Below, piece after piece: positions 1 to 9,703 of a DNA stretch of 64,000 nucleotides (positions within the stretch are counted from its first letter, which is position 1; each line of letters begins with the position of its first letter). Under the pieces are notes generated by a model, which made no database searches, was not told the origin of the DNA, and saw only the letters and a list, made by a program, of their open reading frames with translations. Source of the stretch: JAAGZL01 sp050288625 (GTDB lineage Bacteria; Pseudomonadota; Gammaproteobacteria; Chromatiales; Chromatiaceae); the NCBI GenBank assembly GCA_050288625.1, contig JBNKEE010000010.1, positions 62,001 through 126,000 on the forward strand, given 5' to 3'. Made by a program: the position numbers and the translations under genes.

Positions 1-1248
1 GGCCCGGCACCACACCTCAACATCATCAATAGACGCTCTCCCTGCATATACAGCCACAATAACATCTCCCCAGGCTTGATCTGGGCGGGAGCTAATCGCG
101 ACCTCATCCAACCCTGGGCAATCGACCATTAGATCCTCTATCTCGCTCGGATGGATATTATTGCCACCTGATATTAGAACATCATCGGCACGCCCCAAAA
201 CACGCAGGCAACCTGACGCATCGATCTCGCCCAGATCGCCAGACTCAAACCAGCCATCATCCGACAGCCCCTGGCCCGGAGTTTGATCAGAATTGAGATA
301 ACCTAACATCACAGCCGGACCACGCAGCTTGATGCGTCCCTTTGATGACAGGGCAATCTCAAACCCATCCAACGGCATCCCAACTTGACCCGGTATCAAC
401 CCGGCCCGCTCGCCACAGTCGGTAGCACATTGGGAACAGGTCTCGCTCATGCCATAGCTGACACATAGCGGCCAGCCGGCGGCCCGGGCCCGTGCCGCCA
501 ATTTCGGCGCGAGATGCCCTCCACCGATCAATGCCACCCGCAGGCTATCCGGTGGGGTTGCGTCACCAGAGATATCAAGCAATCTAGCCAACATGGCAGG
601 GACCAGGGAAATATGCGTAACAGGGTAGTTATTTAGATCGACCCATACCCGATCCGCGTCAAAACCGGAATGCAGCAGCATCCCGGCCCCTGCATCAAGG
701 CAGCGATAGGCGATCATGATCCCGCCGACATGAAACATAGACAGGCAATTCAACCAGAGATCACCCGATTTCAGCCCCAACCTGTTGCGGGACGCAGCGA
801 TACTGGCTGCGATATTCCCTCCAGACAACATCACCCCTTTGGGTTCACCCTCGCTACCGCTGGTGGCCAGGATGAGCTGAACATCACTCGTAGTGCCGCT
901 TGATTCTCGAATCTTGTCCAGTTCAATATCTCTCAGCACCAAGTTGCATCCAGCCTGGGCCAATAATCGATCTCTGCGCTTATCTGGCATGAACGTGGCC
1001 AGAGGAAAGATGGTCATCCCCAGCTGCAGTGCCGCGTAAAGTGTCCGTGTAATAGTGAGGGAGGAGGGGCTAAGCACCGCCACCAGATCACCTGCCCTAA
1101 CCCCCTGTTCTGCCCACGCCCGTGCCTGGCGCGAGATTTCACCGTAACTTATCCCCTCGCCCTCAAATATCAGGGCAACACCATTCCCACCCTTGGAAGT
1201 AAGAGATGAGGCTGGAGGAAAGAACGGTGTTATCTGGCTCATATTCAT
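1..1248 (-). CDS. Acyl-CoA ligase, MenE-like (o-succinylbenzoate-CoA ligase candidate), 3' end cut off by window
   Basis: Class I adenylate-forming enzyme that would activate a carboxylic acid as an acyl-AMP and transfer it to CoA. The frame stays open to the left edge, so 416 N-terminal codons are visible and the C-terminus is missing. Seen by hand translation: P-loop TSGSEGEPKG at residues 129-138, adenylate motif YGMSET at 265-270, and the hinge region SGDLGEID (336-343) followed by GRADDVLISGGNNIHP (352-367). The compact N-terminus and likely total length of about 450 fit OSB-CoA ligases of menaquinone synthesis, but no other men gene is visible, so the substrate is inferred. Two ATGs (1246-1248 and 1240-1242) are possible starts and neither has a strong ribosome site. 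It diverges from the WGR gene with only about 22 bases between the start codons. Confidence 0.7.
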   Translation of the reverse strand, partial: MNMSQITPFFPPASSLTSKGGNGVALIFEGEGISYGEISRQARAWAEQGVRAGDLVAVLSPSSLTITRTLYAALQLGMTIFPLATFMPDKRRDRLLAQAGCNLVLRDIELDKIRESSGTTSDVQLILATSGSEGEPKGVMLSGGNIAASIAASRNRLGLKSGDLWLNCLSMFHVGGIMIAYRCLDAGAGMLLHSGFDADRVWVDLNNYPVTHISLVPAMLARLLDISGDATPPDSLRVALIGGGHLAPKLAARARAAGWPLCVSYGMSETCSQCATDCGERAGLIPGQVGMPLDGFEIALSSKGRIKLRGPAVMLGYLNSDQTPGQGLSDDGWFESGDLGEIDASGCLRVLGRADDVLISGGNNIHPSEIEDLMVDCPGLDEVAISSRPDQAWGDVIVAVYAGRASIDDVEVWCRA

Positions 1249-1270
1249 CACACGTTATAACATACCTGTC

Positions 1271-1522
1271 ATGCGTATCTACATGCAGACAATCCAGAGC
1301 CAGGACCAGCCGCTTAGGTTCTACCAACTGCATCTGCAACAGGATCTTCTGGGCAGCTGGGTACTGGTGCGTGAATCAGGCTTCCAAGGTAATCGTGGAC
1401 AGATCAAGCGCAGCTATTTCCAGGACCGACGCGAGGCTGAGCAGGCCATGGCAAGGCTGAGGGATATGCAGACAAAACGGGGTTACCAGGTTGTTTTCAG
1501 GGAAGGAATGCAGGGAGTCTAG
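1271..1522 (+). CDS. Small WGR-domain protein
   Basis: Protein of about 83 residues made almost entirely of one WGR-like domain, a small beta-rich fold found in nucleic-acid-associated proteins. The signature is the stretch GSWVLVRESGFQGNRGQ near residues 27-43, followed by a helix rich in Arg/Glu/Ala (DRREAEQAMARLRDMQ). I chose the ATG at 1271 over the longer in-frame start at 1193 because the upstream part lies inside the divergent ligase gene and does not look like protein; the ATG at 1283 is an alternative. Stand-alone WGR proteins of this size occur in many proteobacteria, with unknown role. A strong terminator follows the stop directly. Confidence 0.7.
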   Translation: MRIYMQTIQSQDQPLRFYQLHLQQDLLGSWVLVRESGFQGNRGQIKRSYFQDRREAEQAMARLRDMQTKRGYQVVFREGMQGV

Positions 1523-1530
1523 AAAGCAAA

Positions 1531-1557
1531 AAGCCGGCATCGAAAGGATGCCGGCTT
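1531..1557. terminator. Bidirectional rho-independent terminator
   Basis: A perfect 11-bp stem (aagccggcatc / gatgccggctt) with a 5-base loop. It is flanked by A-rich sequence on the left and cttctttc on the right, so it can end both the rightward WGR gene and the leftward copper-chaperone operon. Confidence 0.85.
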
Positions 1558-1596
1558 CTTTCACCCTGCAAAGACCAAGGGTTAATATCCATCCCC

Positions 1597-2061
1597 CTAC
1601 ATCTTCATCTTCATCGGCATCTCTGTCTTACGCACCGGGACTTCTATCTGTTTTTTGCTACCATCTTTGAATACCAGGGTAAGAGTTACCTTGGTGTCTG
1701 GTTTCAGTTCCTGAGTCAAACCTATCAACATCACATGCAGGCCTCCAGTCTCTAGCATCACTGTCTTACCGGCCGGCAGGTCGATCTTGTCTATCTTCTT
1801 CATCATCATCATGCCGTCTTTCATGATGTGGGTATGCAACTCCAGCGCCTTGGCAACCGTGCCCTCAGCACCCACCAGCTCAATATCCTGGTCCGAGCTA
1901 TTAGTTAGCCCCATATAGGCAAGACCGTTGGGCTGCTCTGCAGGCATGGCCGGTATATAGGGATCGGATACCGTGATGGCATCTGCCGCTGTTCCTGCAA
2001 AAACCACTGAGCTAAGCAGCAGACCGATAATTAATACAGCTATACGATTATGTAGTTTCAT
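1597..2061 (-). CDS. pcuC: Periplasmic copper chaperone, PCu(A)C family
   Basis: Carries Cu(I) in the periplasm to SCO proteins or directly to the CuA/CuB sites of cytochrome c oxidase. 154 residues. An N-terminal signal peptide (hydrophobic run about residues 8-22, cleavage near AGTAADA) is followed by the PCu(A)C metal motif: a His in LELHTHIM, a Met-rich segment MKDGMMMM, and GLHVM about 30 residues later. The C-terminal tail is Met/Lys-rich (MPMKMKM) and may add copper ligands. The start has a strong GAGGAGAAAGG ribosome site. It lies 20 bases downstream of the SCO gene, which fits a shared copper-delivery operon. Confidence 0.9.
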   Translation of the reverse strand: MKLHNRIAVLIIGLLLSSVVFAGTAADAITVSDPYIPAMPAEQPNGLAYMGLTNSSDQDIELVGAEGTVAKALELHTHIMKDGMMMMKKIDKIDLPAGKTVMLETGGLHVMLIGLTQELKPDTKVTLTLVFKDGSKKQIEVPVRKTEMPMKMKM

Positions 2062-2081
2062 CTCACCTTTCTCCTCGTTGG

Positions 2082-2687
2082 TTATTTATTCTCTGTACCC
2101 AGCACCCGCCTGAGCGTCTTCAATATTTCGCTCGGAGGTGTTCCGTGCCTTATGCTTTCACGCAACTTGCCATCTCTGTCCACCACATAAAGATCGGCCG
2201 AATGATCCACCACGTAACCCATAGCAGAGTCATCCTGTTTACTCTTGCGGTAGGCGGCGCCATACTGCTTTGCCACCACTGCAACCTGTTCGTTGGTACC
2301 GGATATGCCTTGAATGCGGGGATGGAAAAACATGGCATATCTTTGCAGACGTTCCAGGCCATCTCTATCCGGATCCACGCTTATAAATAGCCCCTGGACC
2401 TGCTCCAGCTCCTCCTTGTTTAGACCACTCAATGCTGAGGCCAGAAGGGTAAGACTGGTAGGGCACACATCCGGACACATGGTATACCCGAAATAGAGTA
2501 CTACCACTTTGCCGCGTAGCGACTCCAGGCTCACTGGTCCGGAAGCGGAGTTCAGAGTGAAATCTCCGCCTTTCGGGGGCGCGCTGATCTTAATGGATTC
2601 ACTCTGTTCCGGATGCCAGAGCAGAACCAGCCATACCAGTGCTATGGATATCACCAGGATTAGACCAAGAGGTAAGACTCTTTTCAT
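2082..2687 (-). CDS. SCO1/SenC family copper-delivery thioredoxin-fold protein
   Basis: 201-residue membrane-anchored periplasmic protein for assembly of the CuA site of cytochrome c oxidase. One N-terminal transmembrane segment (about residues 6-24) is followed by a thioredoxin-like domain with the copper-binding C-x3-C motif (MCPDVCPT, near residue 72) and the distal His of VVDHSADLYVVD. Length and motifs are typical for the family. It sits between the FixH/YtkA-like gene (14-base gap) and pcuC. No cytochrome oxidase subunit genes are in the window, so the oxidase it serves must be elsewhere. Confidence 0.9.
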   Translation of the reverse strand: MKRVLPLGLILVISIALVWLVLLWHPEQSESIKISAPPKGGDFTLNSASGPVSLESLRGKVVVLYFGYTMCPDVCPTSLTLLASALSGLNKEELEQVQGLFISVDPDRDGLERLQRYAMFFHPRIQGISGTNEQVAVVAKQYGAAYRKSKQDDSAMGYVVDHSADLYVVDRDGKLRESIRHGTPPSEILKTLRRVLGTENK

Positions 2688-2701
2688 ATGGACATTGCCC
2701 T

Positions 2702-3196
2702 TTATTGCCCTGAGAGAGGGTACCCGGCACGCGTAGTGCTAAAACGAAACGGCGCCGCGATCACGCCCTGATCGGTACGCACCATCACCCGCGCTTCCCA
2801 CTCCATCACCGTCATGATGCACACCGGCAATACGCCGCTGCCGCTAAATCTGCCTTCACCCTCCGCCTTAAGCCGAGAGCGATTAAAACCCATATCCATA
2901 TTAAGCCCGATAAAGTCTACCTCTACACCATGAGCAGGAGTTCCATCTACGATCGTAGTTAGCCGCAATGTCTCAACTAACGGGATGGTCCTTGGCTCTA
3001 TGCTAAAGCTGATCTCAGTCCCATCAGAGAATCTGCCGACACATGGCCCAGCCCGGAGATCACAGTTCTGATCAACCGACGCAACAGCAGCCAGTTCCGG
3101 ATTCAGCAGCGGCCGGAACTTATAGATGACTACGGCTATCAAGGCCATAAACAACGCCCCTGCCGTCAGCCATAACCCGCGCTCAAACTTACTCAC
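2702..3196 (-). CDS. FixH/YtkA-like membrane-anchored protein
   Basis: 164 residues: one N-terminal transmembrane helix (about 9-27) and a periplasmic beta-rich domain. Visible features are a Cys pair in QNCDLRAGPC, an MDMGF segment and a late Cys-Met (LPVCIM), a potential metal-ligand set. This resembles FixH/YtkA-type accessory proteins found with SCO genes, although the family call is by layout and not by strong motif. Translation begins at GTG (3194-3196) behind GGGGT; no upstream ATG is available. It heads the tight SCO-pcuC run, suggesting a role in copper handling for a respiratory oxidase. Confidence 0.6.
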   Translation of the reverse strand: MSKFERGLWLTAGALFMALIAVVIYKFRPLLNPELAAVASVDQNCDLRAGPCVGRFSDGTEISFSIEPRTIPLVETLRLTTIVDGTPAHGVEVDFIGLNMDMGFNRSRLKAEGEGRFSGSGVLPVCIMTVMEWEARVMVRTDQGVIAAPFRFSTTRAGYPLSGQ

Positions 3197-3254
3197 TAGC
3201 TACCCCAAGATTTAAGGTGTGGCATATGACACACTTTTGGATACGCAAAACGGC

Positions 3255-3290
3255 GAAGGAGGAGCGAGGCCTAAGCCTCGCTCCTCCTTC
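3255..3290 (-). terminator. Terminator hairpin after cytochrome c gene
   Basis: A perfect 16-bp inverted repeat (gaaggaggagcgaggc / gcctcgctcctccttc) with a 4-base loop, about 79 bases after the cytochrome c stop. Read leftward it is followed by gccgttttgcg, a modest T-tract. It separates the cytochrome gene from the copper genes. Confidence 0.75.
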
Positions 3291-3368
3291 ACTGTCTTTG
3301 ATCCTACAAAGGATCGGCCGGTTAATCAAGTCAGACCATAGACAGGCCCAAACTGATATTGTTTGGCC

Positions 3369-3689
3369 TTACAGGGACAGTACCCACTTAACCAGGGTAC
3401 GAGCCTCTTCAGGCTTTACCAGCGCACTGTTGGGCGGCATGGGTACCTGGCCCCAAACACCTACGCCACCTTCCAGGACCTTCTTCACCAGCATATCCTC
3501 GGCAGCGGCATCACCTTTATACTTTGCGGCTACATCTTTATAGGCCGGGCCAACCAGCTTGGTATCGATCTGATGACAGGCCATGCAGTTTTTGGACTTG
3601 GCCAGAGCTTCGTCAGCCGCAGCATTCCCTACAAGACCCAGAGAAAGCAGGGCAGCGCCTGCAACCATAGCGATAGATTTTATCTTCAT
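3369..3689 (-). CDS. Small periplasmic class I cytochrome c (c551/c552 type)
   Basis: Soluble electron carrier. 106 residues with a clear Sec signal (AAALLSLGLV core, cleavage after NAAA). The single heme motif CMACH lies at residues 35-39, and the sixth-ligand Met is in QVPMPPN near residue 84, as in cytochrome c551/c8. The mature size of about 80 residues matches that family. It is a single gene: a 16-bp terminator follows it and a 174-base gap precedes it, so it is probably transcribed alone. Ribosome site AAGGA lies 11 bases before ATG. Partner enzymes cannot be told from the context. Confidence 0.9.
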   Translation of the reverse strand: MKIKSIAMVAGAALLSLGLVGNAAADEALAKSKNCMACHQIDTKLVGPAYKDVAAKYKGDAAAEDMLVKKVLEGGVGVWGQVPMPPNSALVKPEEARTLVKWVLSL

Positions 3690-3863
3690 AATATTTAAGT
3701 TCCTTACGTTAACGAGTTACTTACAGCCTGGCAGTGGAATAACCCGCCGGGCGATTTAAATTCGGTCCAAAATACTATCACAAACTGATAGGCAAACTCA
3801 GAGAATTGTCAATCAGAAACCAAAACATCCTTAATTAATACACTATTTCCCTATGGGTTTCGA

Positions 3864-4337
3864 TTAATCTCCGTCTACAACAATTCGCCGAAGTGGACCT
3901 TGACCTGGCAACATGCTACTTAATCGCCGCCTGAATCCCTGAAAAGAGGGAGCTTTTGTAAACCGGAACAGATGGCTTTGGCAATCGCAATCACTGGCCC
4001 CAAAACCGGGGAAAGGCTGGGTTGTGCCTCTACCATTTCCTACCAGGTTACTCCAAGTATGTTCCCTTCTAGCTGAATCGCAGCTGAACCAGATCTCCCG
4101 CAACTTGGAAACGGCCCGCAGATAGTCGATATGCCAGTGAGGCCTCTCGGTTATACGCAGGTGGTGGTTACAACGCGCCGCTACCCCACCAGGCCCGAAG
4201 GCGCTACCGACGTAGACATACCAACCGGGTATGATATCCAACTCCCCCAGGCGCCCCGCTCTGATTCTGACCGGCTCCTGCGCCTCCAGCACCAGGATAT
4301 AGGTCCCTTTGCATGCTGGAAGATCGACTAAACCCAT
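3864..4337 (-). CDS. DUF123 family protein (GIY-YIG-like, Uri superfamily)
   Basis: 157 residues with the DUF123 pattern: an opening KGTYILVLE, a GWYVYVGSAFGPGG block near residues 38-51 (the GIY-YIG-like core), RPHWHIDYL near 65-73 and late Cys/His positions (GASDCDCQSHLF). Members are predicted GIY-YIG-related nucleases, often encoded next to endonuclease III in other genomes; their function is not settled. It follows yqhA by 18 bases and may be the last gene of a thiC-yqhA transcript. No strong ribosome site is visible before the ATG. Confidence 0.8.
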   Translation of the reverse strand: MGLVDLPACKGTYILVLEAQEPVRIRAGRLGELDIIPGWYVYVGSAFGPGGVAARCNHHLRITERPHWHIDYLRAVSKLREIWFSCDSARREHTWSNLVGNGRGTTQPFPGFGASDCDCQSHLFRFTKAPSFQGFRRRLSSMLPGQGPLRRIVVDGD

Positions 4338-4355
4338 CTTTGAAACAAGTAGATC

Positions 4356-4886
4356 CTAATGATTCTTATCTGCCAAACTACCCAAGTATAGGGCTAGTCC
4401 AAGCAAAGTAATGCCTCCTGCAAACATCAGCAGATCAAAGGCATTACCAAACTTCATACCGAGGGCATACTCAAAATAGCGCACAACCAGGATCATCAAA
4501 ACCACCTTCGCCAGTCGCGCCTTCAAATCGTCCAAACTGCTGATCAACAATACCCTGGATGCGTTTTCCGCATCTTCCGCCTGATCGATCTTACTGATAA
4601 ACAGCTCATACAGCCCCAACCCGAATATCAGCAAAAATGTCGCCAACAGATATCCATCCACGATCTCCACCACATGAGTGATGGTTGCGCTACGCAGAGC
4701 CGTACGCGCCGCCCCGTCTAATTCCGGTGAGGCGTACCCCAAAATATGTACGATGGTGTAGAAGGCATCTACCGTAGCTATGTAGAATAGTCCAAAGGCC
4801 CCAAACACGGACGCGATAACTCCGGTCATCACCACCAGGCGACTATCCCACAAAAAACCTTCTATATATTTCTCAATACGTTTCAT
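4356..4886 (-). CDS. yqhA: YqhA/UPF0114 family inner-membrane protein
   Basis: 176 residues with about four predicted transmembrane segments (roughly 17-40, 75-95, 125-142, 150-168) and a charged loop containing SKIDQAEDAENASRV. The spacing and the EKYIEGFLWDSRL opening fit UPF0114/YqhA, an uncharacterised membrane family common in proteobacteria. It lies 47 bases downstream of thiC on the same strand with no terminator between them, so it may be co-transcribed and indirectly TPP-controlled. Confidence 0.8.
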   Translation of the reverse strand: MKRIEKYIEGFLWDSRLVVMTGVIASVFGAFGLFYIATVDAFYTIVHILGYASPELDGAARTALRSATITHVVEIVDGYLLATFLLIFGLGLYELFISKIDQAEDAENASRVLLISSLDDLKARLAKVVLMILVVRYFEYALGMKFGNAFDLLMFAGGITLLGLALYLGSLADKNH

Positions 4887-4933
4887 TTCAGTTAAATCTT
4901 CTTTTTAAAAAAATCCACTAAGCATACAAAGGA

Positions 4934-6826
<1,893 letters not shown>

Positions 6827-6831
6827 GCGTA

Positions 6832-6880
6832 GCTTCCTCATTCTGGCGAAACGGAAGCCACCGCCTGACAACAGGCTCCT
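6832..6880 (-). promoter_or_regulatory. Riboswitch expression platform with sequestered ribosome site
   Basis: GCTTCC at 6858-6853 can pair either with GGAAGC at 6888-6883, inside the 3' P1 strand of the aptamer, or with GGAAGC at 6837-6832, which contains the thiC ribosome site. The two pairings exclude each other. Ligand-stabilised P1 would free GCTTCC to block the start, which suggests translational OFF control. No U-tract terminator is visible. Confidence 0.7.
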
Positions 6881-6996
6881 CAGCTTCCCTCCGCCGTTTC
6901 TGTGCTTCAAACGAAGCACCCGGATCAGGTTCAAAGGGTGTTCTCTCAGCCCGCCTTTCCCAGGAATTGGTCCTGGTGGCCTGGCACCCCCAGCTA
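6881..6996 (-). promoter_or_regulatory. TPP riboswitch aptamer (THI element)
   Basis: Reading leftward, the conserved blocks appear in order: GCTGGGGGTGCC (about 6994-6983), GGCTGAGAGAACACCC, TGAACCTGATCCGG (6932-6919), a hairpin GTGCTTC-GTTT-GAAGCAC, and the closing strand GGGAAGCTG (6889-6881). TAGCT near 6996-6992 can pair with AGCTG at 6885-6881 as P1. Position directly before thiC matches the standard THI element. Confidence 0.95.
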
Positions 6997-7178
6997 CCCG
7001 ACAATAATGATCGGGTGGAAGAGGCAACTTATCGGATGACACAGCTCAATGCAAGGGAAGGAACCATGTAAATAATGGGTAATTGCTTGCTTGAATACCG
7101 GAAAATCCGTAGTCTATGCCCTCCCGTAATCTATACATATAACAATTAATTCTAAATACATCATCTAAGGGCACGATA

Positions 7179-7841
7179 ATGATTGCCAACAGTATGGAAC
7201 AAGCCAGAGAAAACATGGTGAAACAGCAACTTAGGACCTGGGAGGTGCTGGATTCCAGGGTTCTGGATATGGTTACTGAAGTACCGCGTGAGGATTTCGT
7301 TCCAGAGATTTACCGTGAGCTGGCATTCGCCGACACAGAGATCTCCATAGGTCATGGCCATAAGATGATGGCACCCAAGGTAGAGGCAAGGATTCTTCAG
7401 GCCTTGAATGTCCAACCAGAGGACAGCATCCTGGAGGTCGGAACCGGAAGCGGTTATCTTACCGCATGTCTCGCCCGCATGGGCGGTGCGGTCACCAGCA
7501 TGGACATCCAGGCAGATTTCACCACCAGGGCCGCTCAGCTATTACAGGAACACGGAATAGATAAGGTAAATCTGATCACCGGAAACGGCCTGGATGCCGT
7601 GCAAGAGCTTGGTCCATTTGATGTGATCGTAGTCACCGGATCACTTCCCAAAGTCAACGAACAACTGACCCGCCAGCTAAACATGGGAGGGCGTCTGTTC
7701 TGTGTCGCCGGCGACTCCCCTGCCATGCAGGCCACCTTGTTCACCAGGGTTGGAGATTATCAGTGGCGTGAAGAGGTGCTGTTTGAGACCGATCTGGAGC
7801 GGTTGGAGATGCCGGATGCAACCGGAGAGTTTGTTTTCTGA
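7179..7841 (+). CDS. pcm: Protein-L-isoaspartate O-methyltransferase family protein
   Basis: AdoMet-dependent methyltransferase of the PCMT family, expected to repair isoaspartyl damage in proteins. 220 residues; VPREDFVPE at residues 35-43, SAM-binding LEVGTGSGYLTACLA at 85-99. The loop that in canonical Pcm reads SQPY(I/M)VA is replaced by HKMMAPKVEA (61-70), a divergence seen in a widespread proteobacterial subgroup, so isoaspartate activity is not certain. AAGGG precedes ATG 7179; ATG 7194 is an alternative. It diverges from thiC, and its stop abuts that of waaA with no space between. Confidence 0.85.
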   Translation: MIANSMEQARENMVKQQLRTWEVLDSRVLDMVTEVPREDFVPEIYRELAFADTEISIGHGHKMMAPKVEARILQALNVQPEDSILEVGTGSGYLTACLARMGGAVTSMDIQADFTTRAAQLLQEHGIDKVNLITGNGLDAVQELGPFDVIVVTGSLPKVNEQLTRQLNMGGRLFCVAGDSPAMQATLFTRVGDYQWREEVLFETDLERLEMPDATGEFVF

Positions 7842-9104
7842 TTACCGAACCAACCGCTGTTCGATCAAAGCAAACAACCGATCCACCGCACCCTGATTCT
7901 CCTGCACCACCCGGCGGCCGTTCTCACCCACCCGGGTACGTTCACTGGCATCCATCAACCATAGCCTGATCACCTCGGCCAGATCCCGGGCGCCAAGTAC
8001 CACCTGCGCGGCATCTTTCTCCAGCAGCAGCTCACTGATGGCAGCAAAGTTGTACATATGCGGACCGAATGCCACTGGTTTACCCAGGGCTGCAGGTTCC
8101 AGCACGTTCTGCCCACCATGCTTGATCAGGCTGCCACCCACAAAGGCTGCATCCGCCGCCGCCAGAAACAGGGACAGCTCACCCATGGTATCCCCCAGGA
8201 ACACCTCCGCATCGCTGCTACAGGGCTTACCGCTAGAACGCCGGACGGTGTTGAATTTCTCTCGTCTACACAGCGCAAACACCTTATCGAAACGCTCGGG
8301 ATGACGCGGCACCAAGACCAGCAAGGCATTGGGAACTGATTCACGAATTATCTTATGTGCATCCAAAATCCGCTCATCCTCCCCCTCCTGGGTGCTGGCC
8401 GCGACCCACACCGGACGGTCCGACCACTCGCGCCGCAGCACCTCAGACCGCTCCAGCAGGCTGGCAGGTATCTTGGAGTCGAACTTGACGCTGCCGATGA
8501 CACTAATCCTCTCTTCCGGCATACCCAGTGCGACAAACCTCCTGGCGTCCGCCTCGCCCTGTGCCGCCACCATCCCTAGCATATTCAGGATCATCCTGGT
8601 GAACCCTGGCCATTTGGCATAATTGTATGCTGACTTCTCAGATAGCCTAGCATTGGCCAGGATGGTGGGAATCCCATTTTCTTCACACAGTGACAACATG
8701 TTGGGCCAGATCTCCGTCTCCATCATCACCAGGAGCTTGGGTCGCGCACCGCGAATGAAGTTGCGCAGGGCGAAGGGCAGGTCATAGGGGGCGTACACAT
8801 GCAGTACGCTGTCACCAAACAGGGAGGCGACCCGCTCGGAACCGGTGGGGGTGGTGGTAGTAATTACTATGGGTAGATCTGGATGGGCCTGCTGCAACAT
8901 CTTCACCAGCCGCTCCGTGGCCATGACCTCGCCCACAGACACTGCATGGATCCAGATGCTTGCGTTGATATCGAATGCCGGGAAGAACCCGAATCGCTCC
9001 GACCAGCGCAGCCGATAACCGGGGGCGCGCAGGCCACGCCACTGCAGACGCAGCAGGATAATGGGTACCAGCAGGTAGAACAGTATTGTGTAGAGACGCA
9101 GCAT
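7842..9104 (-). CDS. waaA: 3-deoxy-D-manno-octulosonic acid transferase WaaA (KdtA)
   Basis: Transfers Kdo from CMP-Kdo to lipid A precursor at the cytoplasmic face of the inner membrane. 420 residues, GT30 family: an N-terminal membrane anchor (about residues 2-19), the catalytic-base region WIHAVSVGEV with Glu59, and a C-terminal nucleotide-binding half with GGSLIKHGGQNVLEP. Length and motifs are standard. It is the last gene of the minus-strand LPS-core run, 9 bases after gmhA, and ends tail-to-tail against pcm without a terminator. Confidence 0.95.
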   Translation of the reverse strand: MLRLYTILFYLLVPIILLRLQWRGLRAPGYRLRWSERFGFFPAFDINASIWIHAVSVGEVMATERLVKMLQQAHPDLPIVITTTTPTGSERVASLFGDSVLHVYAPYDLPFALRNFIRGARPKLLVMMETEIWPNMLSLCEENGIPTILANARLSEKSAYNYAKWPGFTRMILNMLGMVAAQGEADARRFVALGMPEERISVIGSVKFDSKIPASLLERSEVLRREWSDRPVWVAASTQEGEDERILDAHKIIRESVPNALLVLVPRHPERFDKVFALCRREKFNTVRRSSGKPCSSDAEVFLGDTMGELSLFLAAADAAFVGGSLIKHGGQNVLEPAALGKPVAFGPHMYNFAAISELLLEKDAAQVVLGARDLAEVIRLWLMDASERTRVGENGRRVVQENQGAVDRLFALIEQRLVR

Positions 9105-9113
9105 CCGTTTCGA

Positions 9114-9698
9114 CTAGTGTGGAAAGAGTTCGTCCTCTACGCAGGCACAGAGGGCGTGGGCGAATACTATATGCTGCTCCTGGATGATCCTGGTGTCATG
9201 ACCCTGGGCCAGGATGATGTAATCCGCCAATGACCCCGCCTCTCCGCCGTCGCGCCCGGCAAACAGGATAGTGACAAACCCAAGTTCTCGGCATCTCTTC
9301 AGGGCATGGACGATATTGGGTGAATTGCCGGAAGTACTAATACCGAGAAAGATATCCCCGTCCCGCATCTTCCCCTCTACCTGACGCTGGAAGATCATGT
9401 CATAGCCGTAATCGTTGCCGATGGCGGTGATTGTTGACGTATCCACCGTCAGCGCTTCTGCCGGAAGCGCCGCCCGATCCCGGCCCAGGCGACAAACAAA
9501 CTCTGCGGCCAGGTGTTGGGCATCGGCGGCGGAACCGCCGTTACCAGCGATATACAGCCTCCCGCCTTTACGATAGGACTGCACCACCTGGGTCACGGCC
9601 CGGTGAAATTGTTCCAGCTGATCATCCTGTTGCATGAACGCCTGCTTAGCCTGGATGGATGCCTGCATGGCGTTCTTTAGCTCTTCCGCGTATTTCAT
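9114..9698 (-). CDS. gmhA: Phosphoheptose isomerase GmhA (SIS domain)
   Basis: Converts sedoheptulose 7-phosphate to D-glycero-manno-heptose 7-phosphate, first step of ADP-heptose synthesis for the LPS core. 194 residues, a single SIS domain: AGNGGSAADAQHLAAEFVCR near residues 52-71, SGNSPNIVHAL in the middle, and EQHIVFAHALC near the C-terminus. It works with hldE, 3.3 kb upstream in the same run. The stop of the preceding aldo/keto reductase is only 5 bases away. A gmhB phosphatase is not in the window. Confidence 0.93.
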   Translation of the reverse strand: MKYAEELKNAMQASIQAKQAFMQQDDQLEQFHRAVTQVVQSYRKGGRLYIAGNGGSAADAQHLAAEFVCRLGRDRAALPAEALTVDTSTITAIGNDYGYDMIFQRQVEGKMRDGDIFLGISTSGNSPNIVHALKRCRELGFVTILFAGRDGGEAGSLADYIILAQGHDTRIIQEQHIVFAHALCACVEDELFPH

Positions 9699-9703
9699 AT
9701 CCG

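Noticed and set aside
6827..7042. N-terminal extension of ThiC giving 702 residues
   Set aside because: The extra 72 codons translate the TPP aptamer and leader; ThiC homology, the usual 630-residue length and the GAGGAAG ribosome site all begin at 6826.
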